Shown: one piece after another, positions 20,231 through 30,460 of the stretch | Layout of the letters: every line of letters begins with the position of its first letter | Position numbering within the stretch: the first letter of the stretch is position 1 | DNA from: Sporothrix humicola | Taxonomy: Eukaryota; Ascomycota; Sordariomycetes; Ophiostomatales; Ophiostomataceae | Direction of reading: 5' to 3' | DNA length: 64,000 nt | Assembly (NCBI GenBank): GCA_021396245.1 | Contig: WNYE01000099.1 | Span: 86,262-150,261, forward strand | Program-made: the position numbers and the translations under genes | The notes under the pieces: model-generated | What the model saw: only the letters and a program-made list of their open reading frames with translations | What the model was told of the DNA's origin: nothing | Database searches by the model: none

Positions 20231-21285
20231 TTACTCTTTTCCGCCACTTAGCTTGTCCAGCCGAACCGATGCCGCCCGCCGCGTCATATCGGTGTTATAC
20301 TCGCCGTACCATTGCCTCTGCGTTCGCGTAATGGCCTCCTCAACCTCTGTAAACCGGTCGCCCAGGATGGTCAGCGTATGTCCGTTGGTCGTCGCGTTCG
20401 TCGCCAGGTAGATGGCTGCCGTGGCCACGGACGAAGCCTTGTTCACGGGGATGCCCTTTGCACGGAACGCGTCGGCCGCGCGTGGCGGGAACAGCGCTGT
20501 CTCTGTGCCGCCGGGCGCAATGGCACCGACATGGATCTTCTCGGCCGGGTCCGCCGTGACGACATGGCGCAGAGCGCGCATGAGGCCGACGACACCGTGC
20601 TTGGCCGCGGAGTACAGCGGTAGGTTGGGACGCTCGTTGTAGGAGGAGGTCGAGCCGGTGAGCACGAGGCCGCGGCTGGACGCATTGGTGGACGCATCGG
20701 TGGACGATGACGATGACGACGACGACGACGGCGACGACTTGCGAAAGTAGTGTAGGGCCAGTTTGCTGGTGTAAATGGCGCCGCGCAGGCTGACGTCGAC
20801 GACGGACAAGTCGGGCGCGGCCAGCTCGCCGTCCGCATCGAGCAAGTCTGTCCACACAGTATTGCGCTCGCCAATCCCGGCGTTGGCAAAGACGAGGTCA
20901 ATGCGGCCGCCAAACGCGTCGGCGGCCGAGGAAAAAAAGGCGCGGATGCTGGGCCAGCTGCTGACGTCGACCTCGAGGAACGTGGCCTCTCTGTTGTTCG
21001 CTACGAGCGATGCCGCCAGAGCCTGGCCGGCGGCCGTGTTGACATCGCCAATGACGACACGGGCGCCGCGATCGGCGAGTGCCGTGACGATGGCCTCGCC
21101 AATGCCGCTGGCACCCCCTGGCTGCTGTCAGATGATGCAAATGCTGCCAAAGAAAACAAAAAGAAAAGAGACTGATGTGTGTGAACACAATATTCGTCCA
21201 CCAGCCCGGGCATCTTACCGGTCACAATGGCGACCTTGCCGCTGACGTCTCCAAGCATGGAGTTTGTGATTGTGATTTCGGACAT
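20231..21285 (-). CDS. Short-chain dehydrogenase/reductase (SDR), first of two
   Basis: Two exons (21285-21219, 21117-20231), 317 residues. Classical SDR layout: TGGASGIG cofactor motif at 22-29, NAG at 101-103, Ser in GSTSS (about 178), catalytic YSAAK with Tyr at about 191 and Lys at about 195, then PGG after the sheet. It would interconvert an alcohol and a ketone with NAD(H) or NADP(H). An Asp ends strand beta-2 (IGD), which usually favours NAD. A poly-Ser insertion (about residues 152-161) encoded by a GAC/GAT-like repeat on the plus strand sits before the active site, in a loop. It is convergent with the dehydrogenase-like gene upstream in coordinates. Substrate unknown; a cluster ketone is a sensible guess. 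Confidence 0.88.
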
Positions 21286-22054
21286 TTTGATTGTAGACTG
21301 AATGTAGACTGAACGTGGACTGAATATATTACGACAAGTCAATGAAATGGAAATAAAGAAAAAAGGCTGGGTTGATATTATAGAGACGGGGATTGTAGTT
21401 AACACAAAGACGTATGCTATTCGTGTCGTGTTTTCACTTGCTACTGTCTTTTATCGTAACACGGCCTTGTCGACTGGCCGCATCTCCTGCACTTCCCCAC
21501 AAAATAAAAACCAAAACAGGGCCACGGGGTCGGGCCATGCGACGGCTACGATGCGGGGATGGACTGTCCGTTATTTTTTATTTTTTTTATTTTTGGAGAG
21601 AAATGGCTACGCTGTGGTGGACTGGCCGAGATGGACCGAGATGGACCGAGATATCCGAGCCACGATACGACGTACGTCAGTCTGTTCGCGCCAGGGTATC
21701 ATCGAAATGGCACGCACTTTGTGTTTATGTAGTCCACGACCCGTGGCGACCCTTTGGATATCCGAGGTGCATGATCAATGCTTGGTCAATGCTTGGTCAA
21801 TGCTTGGTCAATGCTTGGTCAATGCTTGTCCTTCCGGAGTCTTATGGCCTCGCCGACTCGATTCAAATTCAATGGTTTTATTTATTTTGTTACGCTCTCT
21901 CCTTGCCTCTTGACGTATGATGCTATCTTGCCTGGAAAGGCACGCAGACCTCTGCATCTGTCTGCCGTTCCTGTCGCCCTTCTAGTATAGTACGCCCACT
22001 GCCGATTCCACTGCGGCCGCATCCGCATTTGCATTCGCATACTTATCGCTCCAT
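21286..22054. promoter_or_regulatory. SDR promoter and regulator 3' spacer with phased repeats
   Basis: This 769-bp gap is the upstream region of the SDR (leftward) and the 3' side of the Zn2Cys6 gene. It carries four CCGAG words at 21,626, 21,636, 21,646 and 21,655, three of them exactly 10 bp apart, and five tandem copies of an 11-mer at 21,775-21,829. No open frame of substance. Confidence 0.5.
21775..21829. repeat. Five 11-bp tandem repeats (TCAATGCTTGG)
   Basis: Four exact copies plus a fifth with one mismatch, without spacers. Confidence 0.95.
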
Positions 22055-25000
22055 CTAGTTGACAAGGGAAAAGTTGGCCAGCTCGTCGGGGTTCAGAATC
22101 AGGTTCAAATCGACATCGGTTCTGCGCGGCCTGTTAGAAAGAGAAGAGATGGAAGAGGGTACCAACGAACAAGGTTCAGTGGCAAAGACTCACGCTTTTG
22201 ACGCACTCTCCGCCGGGCTGCTCCAGATGTTTGTAGCGGCGGCGGCGCCGGACAGGAAGCTGAGCTGCGGCGGGAAGAGATCATCCAAGAACATGGTCAT
22301 GTTCATGTTCAAATCCATATCCATATCCATATCGATACCGTCTAGATGACCGTCTAGATGACCGTCTAGATTGACGCCCATCCCAGCTCCGGCCCGACCG
22401 TCATGGTTGTTGTTTTTGCCGCAGATGTCGCTGTTGTCGTAGAATGTCTCTCGATTTGACGAGTCGGGGTCGGTTTCGAGGGACGATGTCGCCGTCACCG
22501 TGGACGCGGCCATGTCGGACGATGCACGGTAGTACGGAAGCAGCGGGGGTGCCAGAAGAGACGGCGGGATCAAAGGAGGGACGGCTGGAATCGTGGACGT
22601 TGTGGACGTTGCTGACGTTGTGGACGTTGTGGACGTTGTAGACAGGGCTGCTCCCGCGGGAGCGGGCTCTTTTGGCAGAGGGGCTTCTCTTTGAGCGCCG
22701 GCTCGAGTGTCTGACGCGTCCACTTTATCTTTTGCTGCTGTGGATGGATTTTCCGCCGATGGATTTTCCGTTGATGGATTTTCCGTTTCCTCGCACCATG
22801 CCGATGCAGCCAGCTTCTGCCGCGCCCGGAAAAACAAGGCATAGGTCAGGTCGGCCGCCCAGTATGTGCGACGCAGCTCGCTGAGAAAGAGCATGCCAAT
22901 GTCGAGCTGGTGGCGGCCCAGCGACCGTGTCAGGGCCGGCCCCGACACGGTCATGAACATGTGGATCTGGAGTGCCGGGACGACAGCAGTCACCCTGGAA
23001 ACAAACATAACATTAGCTTTGGAGATTTGGAGATTTGGAGACAGAAGGGGGGGCACGACAAGACGTACATCATCGGCTGGCAGACTTCAGTGAGCCGCGA
23101 GGTCAGCATCTTGTTGATCAGCCCATTGATGTTGGCAGCCGCAATACTTGCCCGCCGCACCGCCTGCATGCGCCACGGGGATTGGGATTGCCGACTGCCC
23201 TTGCTGCCCTTGGACCCCTCGGCGAGGTAGGGCCGGTGCAGAGCCACGACGCTTGCTTCGTAGTAGATGTGCAGGTGGTATATGTGCGAGAGCACGACGG
23301 CGTTGTCTGGATCACCTGGATCGCCCGCATCCTGGCGCTCTTCGCGCTCTTCGCGCTCTTCGTGCGGGAACGCAGAGCGGCACCGCAGCAGGCGTGTCCA
23401 GTCGCGGTCGATGGCGGGCGGGCCTACACCGCTACTGTCATGACCATCTGCGGCCATCGCGGGCTTGGCGCGGTAGTGCGTCCGCAGGATGTGGCCAAGC
23501 GCAAACGTCATCTCCAGCAGGTGCGTCCACAGGCGCGACAGCGTGCGGGTGGCGTCGGCGGACGGGAAATAGGCGGCGGCGGCCGCGCGGCTGCGACACA
23601 CCCACAGCGCGTCCATGTCGGACGCGGTCGGCAGCGGCGTGTCGCAGTCCGCCAGGCGAATGCGCGTCGGCCGGCCCATGCCGTAGGACAGCCAGGTGTC
23701 GCGGAAATAGCACGTCCACCAGATGAGGCGCCAGAGGCGGCAACGCCCGTCGTCGAGCAGCAAGAGCAGAGACGACGACGACGACATGCGGCGGCCAGGC
23801 GGTGTTGGGCCGCACCCCTCTTCGGTCCCGGTCCCGGTCCCGGTCCCGGTCCGCCGGCTCGCTTGCCGCCGCCGCTGCTCCAAAAACAGCGTCCGGTGCA
23901 GCCCCATGGTCTGGCACAGGCTGATGGCGATGCCGATCCAGTGCCACGAGCCGTTGCGGTCCTCGGCGTCGACAAACCAAAACGCCAGCAGAATCACCGA
24001 CTGGATCAGCGGGATCTTGTTCTTCTCGTAGTCGGTGTCGTACAGCGCCTTGGCGCGGCGGTACATGGCGTGCTTCATGGCCTTGCGTGACGCGTAGCCG
24101 GCGGCCCGGACCTCGTCGTCGCTGAGAAACTGCACGTCGTTAGCTTGTGTACATGAATGGGTGAATGGGCACATGGAATGGGCACACGATATAATGATAT
24201 ATAGATGGACTCAGATGGACTCAGATGGACTCTGATGGACTCACATTGCTGGCGGCAAAAAACATGCTCCACAGGAGAAGCAGGTTGACCTTTTGGGGCC
24301 CTCTCGTCTCGTACTCGTACACAAACTCGCCTGCATGCAGCACGGGCAAAAACGAGTGCACGTGGTGAAAGTAGCAGCGCAGCAGCACCTTCTGCACGGC
24401 CTCGTCCGGCAGCGAGAAGCAGCCACGCGCCTGCAGCGCCGCCATATCCTCAGGCAGCAGGGCGGCACTGTGCGCGGCGGCACGCGGCACGACAAAGTGG
24501 TTGTTGCCCGGAAAGGCGCGCTGTGGCTGGCAGATGTTGACCACGAAGCCGAGCCCTTGCTGGTCGCCGGTATAGAGAACGGCCGTTCCAGTATCAGTAT
24601 CGGCGTCAGTGTCAGTGTCAGGTCCAGTTCCAGTTCCAGTGCCAGTGCCAGTTCCAGTGTCGGTTCCAGCTCTAGTTCCGGCTGCCGGGCCGGGACTGCC
24701 GCTGCCGCTGTTGGTTTGCGCATGGTGGGCATGGTGGGCATGGCGGCTTTCGTCTCGTTTGCCGTCCCCGCCGGCGTCTTCGCTACACTCTCCGTGTGCG
24801 TCTTCGCTGTCGGTGCAAACGCAAGTCTCTTCGTCCAGGATCGCTGCATAGTCGAGTCCGCGCGGCTCGCTCGACAGCGGCCTCGGCAGGGACGGCGGTG
24901 TTTCCGTTTCCGTTGTCAGTATCGGCTCTGCCATGTGCGCTGGCTCAGCCGGCCCCATGTCCATCCCCGAGTCCATGTTGGTGTCCATGTTTGAGTCCAT

Positions 25001-25471
25001 GTTTGGTAATGTGCTCGTCGCTGCCACGAGGCCAGGGCTGGCTGAGCTGGGGGACGCACTCGCATTCGCATCCGCATTCGCATCCGCATTCGCATTCTCG
25101 CCAAGCCGCACAATGCTATTGCTATTGCTATCGCAGTTGTCGTCTCCGTGCTGGGTCGTCTCGTGGCCATCTAGACGTTCTAGACGATCAGGACGATCTA
25201 GACGATCTACACAATCAACACGGCCCTCTGACAGCATCTTGGCCAGGCGGAACCGCCGCCGGTGGCGTCCTTTGTCGACAACCTCGCAGCGGACGCCGTC
25301 TTGCGCGCAGTTGATGCAGGGAAGCCCGGATTGTGTCACGTTGCATCGCACCTTGCGGGCATGGCACAGCTGGCAGGCCAGGACAGCTCGCTTGCGGCTG
25401 CGCTGGCCCGCGGCTGATCCAGGAGGAGGTTGGCCACTGGTCCTGGACGTCGGTGCCGCTGCCTCGGCCAT
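22055..25471 (-). CDS. Zn2Cys6 transcription factor with fungal MHR domain, cluster regulator
   Basis: Four exons (25471-24245, 24129-23069, 22994-22194, 22130-22055), 1,054 residues. A nuclear activator or repressor: the zinc cluster has Cys at 33, 36, 43, 52, 55 and 62 (C-x2-C-x6-C-x8-C-x2-C-x6-C) followed by a basic linker. A long low-complexity segment comes next, with Asp/Asn-Ala runs and a Gly-Thr/Asp-Thr run (about 260-300). The fungal-specific MHR domain spans roughly 360-750, with DYEKNKIPLIQS, DRNGSWHWIGIA, MGLHR and CRLWRLIWWTC, the usual core; this resembles cutinase-factor-type regulators. Exon 3 has a Ser/Thr repeat and a DGHLDG/DMDMDM repeat. Exon 4 is only 25 codons. It is head-to-head with the BVMO and sits centrally in the block, so it probably controls it; a broken partial copy lies at 17,001. 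Confidence 0.9.
24204..24243. repeat. Four 10-bp tandem repeats at regulator intron 1 donor
   Basis: Four copies of GATGGACTCA, one with a single change. The copy nearest exon 1 overlaps the GTGAGT splice donor read on the minus strand. Confidence 0.9.
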
Positions 25472-26320
25472 TGTGCTGTTGCGATGCAGACGAATCGTGT
25501 CGCCTGTGCGTGGTAGTCGGTGTTATGAACGAGATGAGCGAAATGAGAACAGAATAGAGAAAGGACGACACGAAACTATGAACGAAGAAAAAAAAAAAAA
25601 AAAAAACGAAAACGGCAGGAAAAATCGAGTTCGTAGAGGAAGACACTGCAAGATGGAACCACTGCGAGATGGAACCTGCTGCTGCTGCTGCTGCAAAAAA
25701 AAAAAAAGGCAAAAACAAAACCAAAAGACTCGCTACGATGGATCGCCACAGTGTGGAGAAACATGCGGAGGGCTGCGGGGTCCGCGGGGGCACAAATCTG
25801 GGGGATGGGGATGGGACAACGACATCCGGTGCGCCCCACAACACGGCAGCCTCGGCTCTAAGTGTAATCCGATTGGCTGGATCTAAACACTCCTCACTTC
25901 ACTCCTGGACTGGAGGCTCTGGAGCTCTGGAGATCGTCGGCTCTGAGTCCTGAGCCCTGAGTCCGCAGAAAGCCAAGAGACGGCCGCGGCGACACGGCAG
26001 CCGCTGTAAGTTGCTTTTACGACCAGGCAGCTTGGGTAGTCTGGCTGCTGTACAGCCTCGTCTCGTGTGGCCTGCACGTCGATTGACTCACTCTGTGAGC
26101 CGTGTATGAAATGCCGGGCTTACTTATACAACATAGGAGGCACTGCGCTTCATCTACAAAACACGAAGCAGCAGCTGCCCCTTGAGCATTCCAACCCGCA
26201 TCAAGCATCACAAGCACCTCAAGCATCACAAAATCTGCAAAATCTGCAAACTTTGCAAACTTCCTCGTGCTTCTCACAGTCGCTCACAGTCGCCCTCTTT
26301 CTTGTCTCCCACCTTTCACC
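25472..26320. promoter_or_regulatory. Bidirectional promoter, regulator / BVMO
   Basis: 849 bp between divergent starts. Seen: A tracts at about 25,589 and 25,695, an inverted CCAAT box (ATTGG, about 25,873) and two copies of ACACGGCAGCC (25,841-25,851 and 25,992-26,002). CGG-containing words are the usual half-sites of Zn2Cys6 factors, so the repeated word is a candidate operator. A short CAAGCATCACAAGCACCTCAAG direct-repeat run lies at about 26,203-26,230. Confidence 0.5.
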
Positions 26321-27251
26321 ATGGCAGACACATCGTCTACAATCATCGGCCCGACAACGCTCAGCCCCGACCCGGCCACCGTGGGTGCGCCGTTCCAAGA
26401 CGGTGCGCACGAAAACGAATGGTACAACCAGTCTTTTGGCGACTACGTTGTGACGGAGCAGCCGCTCTACACGAAGCGCGCTGTTCGCATTGTGTGTGTC
26501 GGCGCCGGCGCCACCGGTCTCCAGCTCGCCTACAAGGCCGAACGCCTGCTCGAGAACGTCACGCTGCAGATTTACGAGAAGAGCGCCGACATTGGCGGCA
26601 CCTGGCTGGACAACCGCTACCCCGGCTGCACCTGTGATATCCCCAGCCACAGCTACCAGTTTCCCTGGGCGCGCAACCCTAACTGGTCCAAGTACTACGC
26701 CAGCAGCCCCGAAATCTGGCAGTATTTCAAGGACATTGCCACGAAATTCGACCTGGAGCGCTACATTAAGTTTGAGCACAAGGTCGTGTCTGCTAAATGG
26801 CAGGAAGACGATGGCGTTTGGGAGCTGTCGATTTCGACGCCCGACGGTCGTTTAATTACCGATCGGTGTGAGATTCTCGTTAATGGCACCGGTGTATTAA
26901 AGTACGTTTTTTCGGTCCTTTTCTTTTTTTTTCTTCCTTTTTTTTCTCTTTATTATTCTTGTATTAATCAACGTAAATCATAGCTCTTGGAAGTACCCGG
27001 ACATCCCTGGTCTTACGGCCTTTAAAGGAAAGCTAATGCACACGGCCCGGTGGGACGAGGAGTACGACTTGACGGGAAAGACCGTTGCCGTCATTGGCGG
27101 CGGCTCATCTGCCGTCCAGGTTGTGCCTAGCATCCAGCCCAAGGTTAAAAAGCTGATCCCCTTCCTCCGGTCGCCTACGTGGATCACCATGGGCTTTGGG
27201 TCCAAGTATGCCGGACCGGAAGGAAGCAACTTTGCGTGTAAGTGAATAGCT

Positions 27252-27301
<50 letters not shown>

Positions 27302-28244
27302 GCTAACAACTACAGACACTAAGGAGCAAATTGAAGAGTTCAAAAACGACCCCGTGGCCTACGACAAGTACTGCCGCGAGCTGGACGGTGAGCTGAACAA
27401 GCGATTCACGCTGAACCACTTTCAGAGCCAGGACCAGAAGGAGGCCCGTGCCGGCCTCACAACACGCATGGCCAGCCAGTTGCATCACGACAAGCGCCTG
27501 ACGAGCCATCTTGTACCGACCTTTGCCCTCGGATGCCGCCGCATGACGCCCGGCTCGGGCTACCTGGAGAGCTTGACCCGGGACAATGTCGAGGTCGTCA
27601 CGGATGCCGTCACGCGTCTGACGGAGACGGGCGTCGTCGATGGGGCCGGCAACGAGTACCCGGTCGATGTCGTGATTTGTGCCACGGGCTTCGACTCGTC
27701 CTTTGCCACGCCCTACGAGTGCGTGGGCCGCAACGGACAAGAGCTGCGCAGCAAGTTTGGCGACTTTCCCAAGGGCTACCTGAGCGTCATGGTCGACGAT
27801 TTCCCCAACCTCTTTTTTTTTATCGGCCCCAACGGCCCCGCCAGCCATTCGTCGCTGCTGCCCATCCTCGAGTGGCATACGCGGTACCTGTTCCAGGTCG
27901 TCAACAAGCTGCAGCGTGAGAACATCAAGGCCCTGGCGCCCAAGGCGGCGTGCGTGGAGGCGTTTGGCCAGCACACGCACACGCTCATGAAGCGGCTGGT
28001 GTGGTCGGCGGCGTGCCGGTCGTGGTTCAAAAACGGCAAGGCCAACGGCCCCGTGACCGCCATCTGGCCGGGCAGTCGCCTGCACTACTTTGAGACGCTG
28101 CAGGTGCCGCGCTACGAGGACTTTGACATCACCTACCGCTCAAAGAACCGCTTCCAGTTCCTGGGCAACGGCTACACGCACGAGGAGATGAAGCCCGACG
28201 GCAACCCCGTGTGGTACTTTGACGATCCGTTCTGCAAGGTTTAG
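26321..28244 (+). CDS. Baeyer-Villiger-type flavin monooxygenase
   Basis: Three exons (26321-26901, 26984-27237, 27316-28244), 587 residues. It uses FAD, NADPH and O2 to insert oxygen next to a ketone carbonyl, giving an ester or lactone. Signs: first Rossmann motif GAGATG at 61-66, GGTW at about 92-95, then the diagnostic FxGxxxHxxxWD fingerprint as FKGKLMHTARWD (207-218), and the second Rossmann motif GGGSSA (232-237). The length fits the cycloalkanone and steroid group of these enzymes with an N-terminal extension. Exon closure is exact, and intron 2 is dominated by a CT microsatellite. It is divergent from the Zn2Cys6 gene. It is the signature enzyme of the block: with the SDRs upstream and the esterase downstream in the scheme, it would convert a cyclic or terpenoid ketone. 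The specific ketone cannot be read from sequence. Confidence 0.93.
27254..27299. repeat. CT microsatellite in BVMO intron 2
   Basis: About 22 uninterrupted CT units fill more than half of a 78-nt intron. Confidence 0.97.
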
Positions 28245-28878
28245 AGGTGTAGATGTGAGATGTGTAGGAATGAATATAGAAAGGAGATGGAAAATAGAAA
28301 GTAGAATTAGATTTTTGGTTCTAAGTCTTTCCCGTCTTCGTGCAATGACATATGACATGCCTCCCAGAATCCATTGTGCGCTATGTGAAAAGCTGACAAA
28401 GATGGAAACGTAGAGGCCAGCAAGCTTACACTTGATTCCATCCCAACGACCCTTCACTACGCACGCCCTTTCTGGCGAAACGATGTAAACACCCACAGCA
28501 ATTTCTTTTCCTTCTTGCCATGCGACGAGGTCAAACCCTCACTTCTCACTTGCCTGATCACCCAACAAAAACACTTGTCTAAAAAAGCACCTCTGTAAAC
28601 ATGGAGGTTGAGTTGGCGAGATACGAGATGCGAGACGCGAGGATCGTATACACACAAAATTATTGTTATTTTAGGAGAACACAAAAAAGAAAAAAGAAAA
28701 AAAAAACTTATTTCATATGAAAAAGGAGCCCCAGCCAAAGACAGCAAGCCGTTCGCCATGCATTCGAGAGGAAGCCGCCGCAAATGGCGGGCTGTGCACA
28801 CGGAAAAACATAGCCACAGCCGCCGTACAGAGTTTCGTGCACCGAATGACAGGACCGTCTTCCATCCCTTTCTTATCC
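28245..28878. other. Convergent spacer between BVMO and second SDR
   Basis: 634 bp of 3' flank for both genes. AT-rich with an A tract at about 28,683-28,706. No gene seen. Confidence 0.5.
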
Positions 28879-29730
28879 TTATCTACCGTGGAAGCCGCCA
28901 TCGATGGGCATACGCACACCCGTAATGTAGTCGGATGCCGGACTGCAGAAGAACACCGTGATGCCCTTGAAATCCTTGGGATCGCCAAAGCGGCCCATGG
29001 GCGTCCGTGACATGATGTAGTCCGTGAAGCCCTGTTCGTTGTTAAAGTAGCCCTGGGTCAGGGGCGTGAGGATGTATCTATGAGCGTTAGCATGGCATCT
29101 TGCATCCTGGCGATAAATGGGCAAATGAGTGAATACGTACCCCGGACACAGACAGTTCACCTGGATATTGTGCTGGGCCCACTCATTGGCAAAGGCCGAC
29201 GTGAACTGGTTGACGGCCGCCTTGGTGCCCGCATACACGGAGATGTTGACCGTCGCCATGAGCCCCGCGAGCGACGACACGTTGAGCACCTTGCCGCCCT
29301 TGCCCCGCGCAATCATGCGTTTGCCCACCTCTTGGGTCAGCACGTAGTTGGCCGTCATGTTGATGCGCACCACCTTGTCGCGGAACGCCGCGTCCACGTC
29401 GAGAATGCTCTTGTGGCCGCTGACGCCCGCACAGTTGACCAAAATGTCAATCTCGCGGCCGTCGCGGTCCCAGATGTCCGCCACCGTCTTCACGATGGCC
29501 GCCTCGTCGGCGAGATCGCAGTCGTACGCGGCAAAGCTCACGGGCGGCTGCACGCGGACCAGTGCCTCCTTGGTTGCGGCAGCGTTCGGATCACCTGGCA
29601 CTTGTAGCACGATGATGTTGGCACCGGCCTCTGCGAGCGCCTCGGCCATGGCACCGCCGATGCCGCCGTTGGCGCCGGTGACGAGGGCGGTCTTGCCGCG
29701 GATGCTAAACAGATCGAGTACCTGCGGCAT
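28879..29730 (-). CDS. Short-chain dehydrogenase/reductase, second of two
   Basis: Two exons (29730-29141, 29077-28879), 262 residues. Motifs: TGANGGIG at 18-25, NCAG at 99-102, Ser in NVSSL (about 152), catalytic YAGTK with Tyr 166 and Lys 170, then CPGY, where the intron falls. The compact length and the opening FSIRGKTALVTGANGGIG resemble fungal 2-deoxy-D-gluconate 3-dehydrogenase or gluconate 5-dehydrogenase-like SDRs, a group with loose specificity. It could oxidise the cluster's alcohol or a sugar acid. Not closely similar to the SDR at 20,231, so the two are not recent duplicates. It is divergent from the cyclase-family gene and convergent with the BVMO. Confidence 0.88.
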   Translation of the reverse strand: MPQVLDLFSIRGKTALVTGANGGIGGAMAEALAEAGANIIVLQVPGDPNAAATKEALVRVQPPVSFAAYDCDLADEAAIVKTVADIWDRDGREIDILVNCAGVSGHKSILDVDAAFRDKVVRINMTANYVLTQEVGKRMIARGKGGKVLNVSSLAGLMATVNISVYAGTKAAVNQFTSAFANEWAQHNIQVNCLCPGYVFTHLPIYRQDARCHANAHRYILTPLTQGYFNNEQGFTDYIMSRTPMGRFGDPKDFKGITVFFCSPASDYITGVRMPIDGGFHGR

Positions 29731-30460
29731 TCTTGCGGTATTGTAATTGCGGTATTGGAATATATGCTATGTTTTTTTTCTTTGTTGTTATTGTCGTTGA
29801 TTTTGGTAGAATCGCCAAGGTCTGGAAACGCAAGTATAATCTTCTTCTGTCAATCCGCATGCAGACTATTAGTACTTTGTAGTTGTGCGTGACATACTCG
29901 GACAGGAAGTCGTCCTTCCCCCGGAAAAGGATCCCAAAAGGAGGGGCCGTCGTCTTGTCGAATTAGCTCTCTGCCAGTGAATTAGTTTAGGCCTAAGAAG
30001 CCGGCCCGTTCGAAGAGGCCATTGTATCCCACTGTCAACACGATTCCCTGAACGGCGAGACGGCGTCTTCGACCTGGTTCCGAGATAGCCGACCGATAGC
30101 TCGGATGTTCGACCTCGGATAGTTGCTTTGATTTTGATTCCCCCCGCCGTCTTTGCGCCTCGGAATGCAAAGGCTTCTCTATGGATATGTTTTCATGTGT
30201 TTTCGGGCGGTTGTCCGGCAGCCGGGAAGCGGGCACCCGACCCCATCTATCTTTCCCCGTCTTCTTACCTTGTACTCCGTAAGCTCTTTGTACGTAGATG
30301 AGTGTACAAATATACACCCACACTTCCAGGACGACGTCGTCGCCGTCATGGACTACAATGCTCGGGAACAAAGACAAAACACCAAGCACCACAAAACGGA
30401 TACCGTGTCCATCGGTCCATCATTCACTCAACTCAGCCATCGTCCAGCACTTGACTCGCA
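29731..30460. promoter_or_regulatory. Bidirectional promoter, second SDR / cyclase-family gene
   Basis: 730 bp between divergent starts. It holds a CCGGCAGCC word at 30,215-30,223, sharing CGGCAGCC with both candidate sites of the regulator/BVMO promoter, and a GAACGGCGAGACGGCG stretch at about 30,052-30,067. Shared control is an inference. Confidence 0.45.

Noticed and set aside
23035..24090. 351-codon frame on the plus strand opposite the Zn2Cys6 gene
   Set aside because: Antisense shadow of exon 2; the MHR motifs are on the minus strand.
29950..30030. GTTCGAA word suggesting a tRNA T-loop
   Set aside because: No matching A box, acceptor stem or anticodon arm at the right distance.
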